The notes under the pieces: generated by a model
Databases searched by the model: none
What the model was told of the DNA's origin: nothing
Seen by the model: the letters and a program-made list of their open reading frames with translations, nothing else
In this document: positions 32,563-40,165 of the stretch, piece by piece
How the letters are laid out: every line of letters begins with the position of its first letter
Position numbering within the stretch: the stretch's first letter is position 1
IMG/VR virus record: IMGVR_UViG_3300037141_000314
Location: 1 to 64,000 of that record
Direction: 5' to 3' (one strand)
Source of the DNA: a virus
DNA length: 64,000 nucleotides
Translations under genes and position numbers: made by a program

Positions 32563-35412
32563 TTAGTGCGCCCATGGAATACCCCAGGTAACCGCGTCCG
32601 AAGCGGTGAAGTTAGCGGCCAGGCCAGTTGTCCGGCTGTATCCGGTAAGCGCAAGGCCGGTCGTGCTGAGAACTGTCGACATCACAGCAGGGCCGGTACA
32701 TGTCGCCGTCCCGTTCGACACGGTAGCGCCCGTTGGTGCTGTGACAAAGGAGTTCCCCGCCGCCGTGATGACGATGGCTGCCCCGCCAGCGATGGCGTTG
32801 GTTCCGGTTAGTGCTACCGTGGCAGTCGCGCTGCTTCCGCCACCTCCCGTAATCGTGAGCGTGCAGGTTTGCGTAGCCGTTCCCGTCGCCGTGATTCCGC
32901 TGGTATAGGTGCCTGAACCGACGCCGGCATACGGGGCGGTCGTACAGACAGCCACAATGGTCGCCGCGTTGGTCTGATCTGTGGCATCACAGTTGAACAT
33001 GCCATAAGGAAACGCTGTTCCGAATGTCAGAACAACTGAGCCGGTACCTACAGAAGTTCCCACCAGCACTGTGCCAGATTGATCCGCGCCCGCAATTGCC
33101 GATGCCGTTCCGCCGCCGCCCGCGGCAATCGTTGGCGCGGTGCCCGATGCGACAGAATGACGCAGTTTTAGGTCGCGGTAGTTGGCGAGCGTGGTACCTT
33201 GCGTGGATTGAGTGATTCCGAGAACGCCAGCGGAGTCACGTTGCAGACCGGTATCGACAGCAGACCCCGAGCCGGTTCCAAACTGAAGCTGCATAGTTGA
33301 CCCAAGCTGAAGGCCGTTGCCGAAATTGTATGCAAACATATTGTTGCCGCCCGCGATGATCGTCAGGGCCGGTAGTTGGACCGTGAACTGGCCCAACTGT
33401 ATGTATGAGGTGCCGTTTATTTTCAGGTCGATCAGGTACCCACTAAAGCCACTGCACGCATTCACCCCCAGTCCTGTGCCCGACGTGTTCCAGCCGGTCG
33501 AAGTAGTTGTGCCTGAATTACACTCAATCAGCCCTTGCGGTTTGGTCGTCGTCGCGGAACCGCCAGAGTACCAGGTCCCGCCGAGGCGAAACGGCGGCGC
33601 GGATGCAGCCCCGTTCAACGTCGAGAGCAATTGTACCGGCGTCGTTAAACTCGTTCCCGGCACATCAGCGATGTCCGTCGATATCGACGGCACGCCCGAC
33701 GGGCTCGTCGCGAGAAAGCCGCTGTTAGCCGTCGCGATACAGCCCGGCGTCGACGTCGCGGAGTTGAAAAAGATATCGTTCGCGGTCGTACAGGGAATGG
33801 CCAATGCCCCGAGATTGCTCCGTGCGGTCGCTGCCGATGCAACGTCGCTCAGGTTATTGGCAGATTGAAGAAAGTATGAGCTGGCCTGGAGCGCCGCGCT
33901 ACCTAAGCCCAGATTCGTTCGTGCTGTCGCGGCGCTCGCGAGGTCAGATAAATTGCTCGCCCTCTGCAGACTTGCCGCAATGGCAGCCGCCTGCGCTGCT
34001 GCTGCCGCACCCGCCGTATCGCTCGCTGCAATAGCCGCAGCTTGGGCAGCCGAGGCCGCTCCCGCCGCATCGAATGCGCTGGTGGCCTGAGTGGCCGCAG
34101 TGCCGAGACCAAGATTCGTTCGTGCTGTCGCGGCGCTGGCGAGGTCGGACAAGTTACTGGCCCTCTGCAGGCTTGCCGCAATGGCAGCCGCCTGCGCTGC
34201 TGCTGCCGCACCCGCCGTATCGCTCGCTGCAATAGCCGCAGCCTGTGCAGCCGAGGCCGCTCCCGCCGCATCGAATGCGCTGGTGGCCTGAGTGGCCGCA
34301 GTGCCAAGGCCCAGATTCGTTCGTGCTGTGGCTGCGCTGGCGAGATCGCTGAGGTTGTTAGCAGACTGGAGAAAGTATGAGCTGGCTTGAAGCGCCGCAC
34401 TGCCCAGGCCCAGATTCGTTCGCGAGGTGGATGCGCTCGAAACATCGCTCAGATTGTTGGACGCCAGCAGAAACGTGGGTACGCCTGTCAGTTTCGACCA
34501 GGCAAGGCTTGTGATCCATGACGGGTTAGCGTACGATCCGGTTTGGTCCGCGCAATTCGTCACAGCCGCGCAATTCAGCGTCTGCCACGATTTATCGCCT
34601 CGCCAGTATTGGCTTGTCGTTCCCGCTGTGATGGCGGGTTCGTAGGACGGAACGCCAGTCAGCTTAGACCACGCCAGCGACGCGAGCCATGAAGGATTGG
34701 CATACGTGCCGCCGCTCTGCAGCACGTTGGCCGGCACGATACCCGAGTCGGCGCCGTTGCCCGCGCCGTCCCCTTCGATTAGATCGGTGGTTGCAGGGAT
34801 CGTTGCACCGCCGCCCGCGCCTGTTTTCGGCAGCCACGCTCCTGCGGATGCGCTCCATTCGGGCGTTTGACCATCGATCGCGCCGCTTTTCGAAATTTGT
34901 GCGAGCGCGATGATTGTGGCTGGCGTGACAGCAGTGTCACCCTCGACGTATTGCACCGTGTACGGGCCGCCTCCCGGAACGGTCCACGTGCGCGTGTAGG
35001 TATCGGTACCCCCCATCGGGGCCGGGAGGCGGACTGTATACGTCGCGGTATACGTCGCGGGCGTTAAGCATGCAGAGAACGTGCCAGCCGACGTCGTAAT
35101 GCGCGCAGCGCTCTGCGTCGGCCCGGTCGCGGGCGTATAAGCAAGAGTGATATCGATAACACTGCCGTTCAGCAGGAGCATGGGAACAGCAGCGCCGATC
35201 TGGTAAACCGGGCCCGTGATCGTGGTACATGCAGGCTGCGCGAGCGCGCCCGCGCAAGCGACAAGCATGAAAGCAATGAGCGCGGCCGAGTTTCTCGCAA
35301 TGGGCGCAAAGGTCGACGCAAAGGCACTCCCGCTATGGCTGCAGACTCGCCGGAGCCCTCTGGAGGGTTGGCTTTGCGGTAAACTTTGCGTCTTTGCGAG
35401 AAAGTTATGCAC
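32563..35412 (-). CDS. Tail fibre with NLSDLAS-type repeats and signal peptide
   Basis: Up to 949 residues. The middle carries repeats of NLSDLASAATARTNLGLG followed by AAQAAAIAASDTAGAAAAA, typical of phage tail fibre shafts, including two near-identical 201-bp units. A signal-like stretch (ALIAFMLVACAGALAQP) lies at about residues 45-60. The preceding 40 residues are encoded by dispersed repeat copy B, so the native start was probably altered: the only usable starts are GTG at 35412 (8-nt overlap with the upstream stop) or the internal ATG just before LVACAGALAQ. Confidence 0.75.
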   Translation of the reverse strand: MHNFLAKTQSLPQSQPSRGLRRVCSHSGSAFASTFAPIARNSAALIAFMLVACAGALAQPACTTITGPVYQIGAAVPMLLLNGSVIDITLAYTPATGPTQSAARITTSAGTFSACLTPATYTATYTVRLPAPMGGTDTYTRTWTVPGGGPYTVQYVEGDTAVTPATIIALAQISKSGAIDGQTPEWSASAGAWLPKTGAGGGATIPATTDLIEGDGAGNGADSGIVPANVLQSGGTYANPSWLASLAWSKLTGVPSYEPAITAGTTSQYWRGDKSWQTLNCAAVTNCADQTGSYANPSWITSLAWSKLTGVPTFLLASNNLSDVSSASTSRTNLGLGSAALQASSYFLQSANNLSDLASAATARTNLGLGTAATQATSAFDAAGAASAAQAAAIAASDTAGAAAAAQAAAIAASLQRASNLSDLASAATARTNLGLGTAATQATSAFDAAGAASAAQAAAIAASDTAGAAAAAQAAAIAASLQRASNLSDLASAATARTNLGLGSAALQASSYFLQSANNLSDVASAATARSNLGALAIPCTTANDIFFNSATSTPGCIATANSGFLATSPSGVPSISTDIADVPGTSLTTPVQLLSTLNGAASAPPFRLGGTWYSGGSATTTKPQGLIECNSGTTTSTGWNTSGTGLGVNACSGFSGYLIDLKINGTSYIQLGQFTVQLPALTIIAGGNNMFAYNFGNGLQLGSTMQLQFGTGSGSAVDTGLQRDSAGVLGITQSTQGTTLANYRDLKLRHSVASGTAPTIAAGGGGTASAIAGADQSGTVLVGTSVGTGSVVLTFGTAFPYGMFNCDATDQTNAATIVAVCTTAPYAGVGSGTYTSGITATGTATQTCTLTITGGGGSSATATVALTGTNAIAGGAAIVITAAGNSFVTAPTGATVSNGTATCTGPAVMSTVLSTTGLALTGYSRTTGLAANFTASDAVTWGIPWAH
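33911..34312. repeat. Tandem 201-bp repeat, two copies
   Basis: AGATTCGTTCGTGCTGT recurs at 33911, 34112 and 34313, spacing 201 bp each; the two full units differ at only a few positions, indicating recent duplication of a 67-residue shaft module. A diverged short unit follows at 34412. Confidence 0.85.
35291..35403. repeat. Dispersed palindromic repeat, copy B
   Basis: Left arm TTTCTCGCAATGGGCGCAAA, right arm ACTTTGCGTCTTTGCGAGAA; about 113 bp. It encodes the N-terminal extension of the tail fibre and ends next to the stop of the upstream structural gene. Confidence 0.75.
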
Positions 35413-36376
35413 GATTCAGCGTCCTCTGGAAAAACAGATTCCGATCCGCGAACTGCCCGCTTCCGAGCGCCGCGCCCGTTGTCGAAGGCGCGCCCGCGAA
35501 CGTGTAAGTCTGCGTTGCGATGGCGATCGGCGAGACGTTTTGCAGCGTCAGCACGCCGCCGGTGACTGTGGCGTAAACGTTCCAGCCGCTTGCGTTCAGC
35601 GGAACGACCTGCCCATCCGCGATGCCGACCTGATCGGGCGCGCCGTTGGGCGGGTTCAGCCCGGCGATGGAAACCGACAGATAATGCGAGGCGGCGAGCG
35701 CATAAGTAACAACCGCGCTCGGCCCGCTTTCGCCGTTGCCCTTGACTAGCGGCGTGATGTACTGCGATTGATCCACGTACGCGATCGCGACATCGTAAGC
35801 CGCCGCGCCACCGGCGCCTCCGGAGACCCCCGTGACGTTCGCCGCGCCCCACGTGCCCGCGTTGACGGCGTGCAGAGCACCCGGGCATTCGAGCGGCCGG
35901 AATACGATAGGCAGCCCGTTGGCGCGCAACGTGCCCCACGCGGTCGCTGCGGCCGCCGTATAGCGGACGAACTTCTCATCGTAACGGTCTTTGATTTTGC
36001 GATTCGCCGCAGCGCGATAGAAATTGCGCAGCGCGAGATAAGAGAGCCACGTCTGGACAGACGAGACATCGTTGGCATAAGCCGAACTGACAACGATCTG
36101 CGACGGTTTAACGCGCGGGATCGAAGCGGCCGTGTAGCTCGCGCTCAGGACGGCCCACGAGCCGCCCCCGGCGAGAGAGGACGCGCCATACCAGGTGTTA
36201 TAAAGCTGCTGCGCGCGCAGTAGCTCGTTTTTCGCTTCCGCCCACGCCTGCCGGATGACGCCGCCCGCGCCGTCGACGGTAATCGATTCGGCGGTGGCGA
36301 CCTTGGGCACCTCGCTATCGATCTGCGCGAGATCGGCGGACGAGGAAATAATATCGGAGTCGGAGAATAGAGCCAT
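35405..36376 (-). CDS. Structural protein, probable neck or minor capsid component
   Basis: 323 residues: helical N-terminus (AEAKNELLRAQQLYNTWYGA), LSYLALRNFYRAAANRKIKD in the middle and a beta-rich Ig-like C-terminal part (VSIAGLNPPNGAPDQVGIAD). Lies between the head genes and tail fibre. No family recognised; virion role inferred from position. Confidence 0.55.
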   Translation of the reverse strand: MALFSDSDIISSSADLAQIDSEVPKVATAESITVDGAGGVIRQAWAEAKNELLRAQQLYNTWYGASSLAGGGSWAVLSASYTAASIPRVKPSQIVVSSAYANDVSSVQTWLSYLALRNFYRAAANRKIKDRYDEKFVRYTAAAATAWGTLRANGLPIVFRPLECPGALHAVNAGTWGAANVTGVSGGAGGAAAYDVAIAYVDQSQYITPLVKGNGESGPSAVVTYALAASHYLSVSIAGLNPPNGAPDQVGIADGQVVPLNASGWNVYATVTGGVLTLQNVSPIAIATQTYTFAGAPSTTGAALGSGQFADRNLFFQRTLNRA

Positions 36377-36385
36377 GGTGAGTCA

Positions 36386-36622
36386 ATGCCGTTAAAGCAG
36401 GGCGATACCGTCACGTGCATCACGTGCGGAAGGTCCTATATCCTCCAACCGATGGACGATTATTTCAACGCGACGAACAGCCAGGACGGGCAATGCGAAG
36501 CGTGCCTCGTTAAGTCTCTCGGATGCAGCGAAGTTATCGTGCTGAATCCGGGGAGAGGCGAGGAGTTGCAGCAAGCGTTCGAAAGATCGGCGAGCGCCCC
36601 GGCGGATAAGCCGAAGCGCTGA
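36386..36622 (+). CDS. Small zinc-finger-like protein on the opposite strand
   Basis: 78 residues: GDTVTCITCGRSYILQ and GQCEACLVKSLG give two CxxC pairs about 27 residues apart, a probable zinc ribbon. Divergent from the structural gene at 36376 with a 9-base gap. Moron-like position in the late cluster. Confidence 0.65.
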   Translation: MPLKQGDTVTCITCGRSYILQPMDDYFNATNSQDGQCEACLVKSLGCSEVIVLNPGRGEELQQAFERSASAPADKPKR

Positions 36623-36637
36623 GCGCCGAATCGGGTC

Positions 36638-37009
36638 TTATTGCTCGAGCCACGCCTGCACGAGCGCCGTCGGAGATCCCGTGACCACCTGCGCATTGAC
36701 GCGCAGCTTGGTATTGGTCGCGCCAAAACGGCAGGCCGGAATCTGATAGTCGCGAACCGACTGCGTCGCACCCTCGGGTTCGGCAACGCCCGCGAAAGTC
36801 ACGGACCAGGGCTGAAGCGCATCGGAGAACGCGGACGCGTTGGCCGTGTCTTCGAGCGCGATCTGGATGTTCTGCGCGCTGGTCAGCCCGCGAACGCGGA
36901 TCTTAACCGTGTAGGCGCCCGTCAGCGCGGAGGTGTCGAGCGATCCGGTGATGGCGCCAGTGGTGGTTACGGACTGCTCGCCCGTTGAAATGGCACTGAT
37001 CTTAGACAT
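36638..37009 (-). CDS. Structural protein (decoration or minor tail)
   Basis: 123 residues, all-beta (SVTTTGAITGSLDTSALTGA ... YTVKIRVRGLTSAQNIQIAL). Compact Ig-like size and position between coat and tail genes fit a decoration or minor structural protein. Just upstream on the same strand sits the HNH/RHH insertion. Confidence 0.55.
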   Translation of the reverse strand: MSKISAISTGEQSVTTTGAITGSLDTSALTGAYTVKIRVRGLTSAQNIQIALEDTANASAFSDALQPWSVTFAGVAEPEGATQSVRDYQIPACRFGATNTKLRVNAQVVTGSPTALVQAWLEQ

Positions 37010-37026
37010 GTGTTTTTTCCTTTTTC

Positions 37027-37740
37027 CTATGTGAGATGTTCCGCAATGCGGAAGTTGAAAATACGTTTGATGTGATTCAGAAATTCAGGAACTGAGAGAT
37101 TATGCTTGGCTATATTGCAAACCTTACAGCAAGGAACCGAATTGATCTTCGTGTAACCGAGCGAACTATCCAAACGGTCAATTCCGCTGTACTTTCCGCT
37201 TTCATATCTGCCGCCGTTGTGATAGTTGGACGGAGGCAGATCACAATAGATGCAGTTCGATTCAAAGAGCACGATGGCATCGTCGATGGTGAGCGAGAAC
37301 TCCCGGGCATTCCGTTTCGCGCGGGACTTCGCGGCGACAAACGCTTTGGAATAAAAATGCGGATTCGGGCACGGCTTAGACGGCGGAGGCGGCGACTTGA
37401 AACAACCGCACGACCTGACAACGCGCCGGGCATCTACCAGGTCCTCATAGGATCTGGCGCATATCGTCCCACAGGTACATCTGCACTCGAACCACCGTTT
37501 ACCGTGGCGCTTTCCTTCCGGGCGCTCAATACGACGGAGAACCGTCAGGCGAGACAACGTTAGGCCAGTGATGTCTCCTCCCGGCGGAAGGGTTATTTTA
37601 TTTGTCGAATAGCGCTCCCTCAAAAGCCGGTTTGAGCAGTCCTTGCATCTCCGGAGTACGCCAAGCCGTCCGTTCGGACTCTTATGAAAGCGATCCAGTG
37701 TTCTGTTCCGATTACAGTCAGAGCAACGCTTGCGTGGCAT
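37027..37740 (-). CDS. HNH homing-type endonuclease with N-terminal zinc finger
   Basis: 237 residues. N-terminal zinc knuckle RKRCSDCNRNRTLDRF ... RRCKDC; a second Cys cluster RCTCGTICARS; and a C-terminal HNH core CIYCDLPPSNY, GIDRLDSSLGYTKINSVPCC, KVCNIAKHN. This is the layout of phage-borne HNH endonucleases. The ATG at 37740 directly abuts the 29-bp palindrome; the facing gene encodes an RHH protein. Inserted between two structural genes, so probably a selfish element. Confidence 0.9.
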   Translation of the reverse strand: MPRKRCSDCNRNRTLDRFHKSPNGRLGVLRRCKDCSNRLLRERYSTNKITLPPGGDITGLTLSRLTVLRRIERPEGKRHGKRWFECRCTCGTICARSYEDLVDARRVVRSCGCFKSPPPPSKPCPNPHFYSKAFVAAKSRAKRNAREFSLTIDDAIVLFESNCIYCDLPPSNYHNGGRYESGKYSGIDRLDSSLGYTKINSVPCCKVCNIAKHNLSVPEFLNHIKRIFNFRIAEHLT

Positions 37741-37769
37741 ATTAACCAGTATAGGTTATACTGGTTAAT
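37741..37769. promoter_or_regulatory. 29-bp perfect palindrome between two divergent start codons
   Basis: ATTAACCAGTATA and its exact complement TATACTGGTTAAT flank GGT. The whole intergenic region is this palindrome: the HNH ATG ends at 37740 on one side, the RHH ATG begins at 37770 on the other. Each strand has TATACT with 7 bases before the ATG, suggesting back-to-back leaderless promoters blocked by a symmetric repressor. Confidence 0.9.
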
Positions 37770-37928
37770 ATGCCTAGCAAAAAGCAGTTACTTTCGTTCG
37801 TTATCGACGCCCCACTACTGGAACGTGTCGATGACTTCTGGCACAAATACAAATTTCAGAGCAGGGCCGAGGCGATTCGCTGGCTGATGGAAAATGCCCT
37901 CGACAAAAAGCTCGCTCCCGGCAAGTGA
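37770..37928 (+). CDS. Ribbon-helix-helix-like small DNA-binding protein
   Basis: 52 residues: SKKQLLSFVIDAPLLERVDD (beta strand plus helix A), then SRAEAIRWLMENALDKK (helix B), the CopG/Arc layout in which strands from two subunits read DNA. Starts at the edge of the palindrome it very likely binds, so it probably represses itself and the HNH endonuclease. Confidence 0.75.
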   Translation: MPSKKQLLSFVIDAPLLERVDDFWHKYKFQSRAEAIRWLMENALDKKLAPGK

Positions 37929-37937
37929 GGCAGCTAA

Positions 37938-38336
37938 CTACGCGCCGTCGGAGTGGTCTTTGGCTGCCTTAGCCGGCTTCGCCGGCTTCGCGTCCCGATC
38001 CGCCAGCGCCACCGCGAGCGCGCGCTGCAGCTGATCGTCGGAGACCGCCGTTTCGAGGCGCACGGTCTGTTTCTTTTCGAGTTCCGTTCTGTTGATGGCG
38101 TCGGTGCGCGCCTTCAGATCGGAGTGGTATGTCGCAATCTCCGTATCGGTCGCCAGACGCGCGTCGCCCTGCACAATCCACCGCGCGGCGTAACCGCGGG
38201 GCGCGGCGCTAATCTTGCCGGCAGTCGAGCCCGAGACCTCGTTTTCGCGAGAGACGATATACACGGGTTCGGTCGGGTCGCCCGGGAATGATGCTTCCAT
38301 TGCCTTGGCGCCGGTCCAGTACTTTTTTAGATCCAT
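37938..38336 (-). CDS. Head-cluster hypothetical protein
   Basis: 132 residues: MDLKKYWTGAKAMEASFPGD, beta-rich centre (PVYIVSRENEVSGSTAGKIS), helical C-terminus ending in Lys/Ala-rich tail. Directly downstream of the coat gene; possibly a head-closure or decoration accessory. No family recognised. Confidence 0.6.
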   Translation of the reverse strand: MDLKKYWTGAKAMEASFPGDPTEPVYIVSRENEVSGSTAGKISAAPRGYAARWIVQGDARLATDTEIATYHSDLKARTDAINRTELEKKQTVRLETAVSDDQLQRALAVALADRDAKPAKPAKAAKDHSDGA

Positions 38337-38363
38337 AAATGTGTTTGGGCCTCTTGGCTTTCG

Positions 38364-38388
38364 GCGGGCCGGATGCTTTCCAGCCCGC
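38364..38388. promoter_or_regulatory. 10-bp hairpin after the coat gene
   Basis: GCGGGCTGGA and TCCGGCCCGC (minus strand) pair over 10 bp with a 5-nt loop, one wobble. No T tract, so it may protect the upstream coat mRNA or attenuate rather than terminate. Confidence 0.5.
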
Positions 38389-38405
38389 TCGAAGTGCCGG
38401 GTGAA

Positions 38406-39317
38406 CTAGGTGCTCTGGACGTCGACGGCGAAGTTCTGCCGCAACGGCGCGCAGCCGTACAGGCAATCGACAGTGAACTGCTGTGCCAGCGTGTTGGGCT
38501 GGTAGCTCATCGTGACGCGCATGCCGAAGTTGCCCATCTCGGCATACTCGGCGATCGCGCCGGTACCGGGAAGCGGCATCGGGAGGCGGCGAACCACCAA
38601 ACCGATCGCATCGCGGACGAAAGCGAGGTTGTGATAGAGCGTCGAAACTTTCGTGATGTACTGGCTGCGGAAAATGTCAAAGCTCGTGCCGCGCAGGACC
38701 ATGCCCTCGGCAATCGGGCTGGGCTGGCCGTTGATCACGTAGCCGGCCGTCTGCAGCTCGGTGTAACGCGGGATCTGGCGCAGCGCCGTATATGGGTTGT
38801 CGCCCACGATCAGGATCTTGCGCTGTCCGCCGGGGATCTTGGCGTTGAACAGAGCCTGTTCGGCGGCGTTCAGAACGGCTTCGGTGATGGCCGCGGATCC
38901 ACCCACTGCGACGTTGGCCGTGTAGAGCGAATACATGGCGAGCAGATCGGTTTCGATCTTTTCCGCGAGCGCGATCACTGCCGGCTGCATGAACACTTTC
39001 AGCAGATCCGGCGTGGCCAGAATCTTGGTGACGTCGGGAATCTGGAAAGTCGCTTCGCAGTGCGTGTTCAGCACGATCTGCGCGTTGCCGAGCGATGGGT
39101 TCTGTGTGGTGACGGTGCCGGCTTCCGCGATGTTATTCGCGGTGAGCTTCGGCGAGATCGGCACATTGACCGTATCGCCGGCGTTGGCGAGCGTGGGTTC
39201 GAAGTCGCGGTTGACCAGGTTGCCCATGAGAAGATTACCGACCAGCGCCGGGAGGGCGTCGGCGGCGACGAGTTTGACGATGGCTTGCGCCACATTTTGG
39301 GACGTAATTGCTGGCAT
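38406..39317 (-). CDS. Major coat protein (P22 coat-like)
   Basis: 303 residues. ALVGNLLMGNLVNRDFEPTL, GDTVNVPISPKLTANNIAEA and HCEATFQIPDVTKILATPDL match the N-terminal pattern of the P22 gp5-like branch of HK97-fold coat proteins, and the order scaffold, coat, head-tail genes fits. An AAAAGGAG ribosome site precedes the ATG. Forms the icosahedral shell. Confidence 0.85.
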   Translation of the reverse strand: MPAITSQNVAQAIVKLVAADALPALVGNLLMGNLVNRDFEPTLANAGDTVNVPISPKLTANNIAEAGTVTTQNPSLGNAQIVLNTHCEATFQIPDVTKILATPDLLKVFMQPAVIALAEKIETDLLAMYSLYTANVAVGGSAAITEAVLNAAEQALFNAKIPGGQRKILIVGDNPYTALRQIPRYTELQTAGYVINGQPSPIAEGMVLRGTSFDIFRSQYITKVSTLYHNLAFVRDAIGLVVRRLPMPLPGTGAIAEYAEMGNFGMRVTMSYQPNTLAQQFTVDCLYGCAPLRQNFAVDVQST

Positions 39318-39417
39318 GTTGATTCAGGCTCCTTTTTGCCTTGTTGTGCTGCTGTGAGACACGCCTGGCTTAGGAGCCATTGGCAGTGTTGGGTTGACTT
39401 AAAATCGGGGAACTAAC

Positions 39418-40152
39418 TTAGAGGCCCTTGGCGGCCTCAGCGGCTGCTCTTCGCACGCTTTCCCATGCGGCGTCGCGCACCTTCGGATCCATGCCGGTTT
39501 TGATATCTTCCATCTGGACCTGGCGGCCTCCCGCCATACCGTTCGGCCGCGCGCCGGACGAATCGACCTGCTTGGGCGCGAGGAGGTGAGTCTTCGTCGC
39601 CATGACGGTTTTGATGTAATCCTTCACCGGGACGAAATCGCCGCCGTAAAGCTCGCCGTCTTCGCCGCGCTTGACGTCCTCGCGCAATGCGCGGAATGCA
39701 TCTTCGCGGGCATTTGCCGTGTTGCCGGTGCTGTCGGGCGCGAAGGCGAAATCGCCCAGCGCCGCGCGAATGGCGGAGTGGCGTTCTTTTTCTTCCGCCT
39801 GCGCGTTGGTCCTTTTGGTTGCCTCGCGCTCGGCGGTGCGCTCTTCTTCCATCACTCTCATGCGCGTTTCCATCGCCTTGTTGGAACGCTCCAACCCGGC
39901 GAGCATCGGGTCGCGTGGCTTATTGGGATCAACGGGGGGATCGACGGGCGGATCGACGGGCGGATCGACGACTTTCGTATGCTTCGCCATCTCCGCTTTG
40001 AACGCCTTCGTCGTGGCGGCGTTTGCCGCCGTGATGGCTTTCGTTACCTCGGCCATCAGCGACGTTTGAAACGCGACAGCATCGAACGCGCCGCCGCCGG
40101 CGGCGGGATCGGCTTCTTCGAAAAGCGGGGACTGCAATCCAAAATGTTTCAT
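39418..40152 (-). CDS. Scaffold-like protein
   Basis: 244 residues from MKHFGLQSPLFEEADPAAGG (ribosome site AAAGGA). Long charged helices (NKAMETRMRVMEEERTAERE) and a short linker of PPVD repeats, no catalytic motif. Lies between portal and coat genes, the usual scaffold position. No protease motif was seen. Confidence 0.7.
   Translation of the reverse strand: MKHFGLQSPLFEEADPAAGGGAFDAVAFQTSLMAEVTKAITAANAATTKAFKAEMAKHTKVVDPPVDPPVDPPVDPNKPRDPMLAGLERSNKAMETRMRVMEEERTAEREATKRTNAQAEEKERHSAIRAALGDFAFAPDSTGNTANAREDAFRALREDVKRGEDGELYGGDFVPVKDYIKTVMATKTHLLAPKQVDSSGARPNGMAGGRQVQMEDIKTGMDPKVRDAAWESVRRAAAEAAKGL
39938..39971. repeat. 12-bp tandem repeat (GGATCGACGGGC) about 3 copies
   Basis: Encodes the PVDPPVDPPVDP linker of the scaffold-like protein; in-frame so copy-number change is tolerated. 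Confidence 0.7.
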
Positions 40153-40165
40153 TTTTCCTTTTGTC

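Noticed and set aside
38373-39416. 347-codon open frame on the + strand opposite the coat gene
   Set aside because: Antisense shadow of a highly biased structural gene; no ribosome site or domain.
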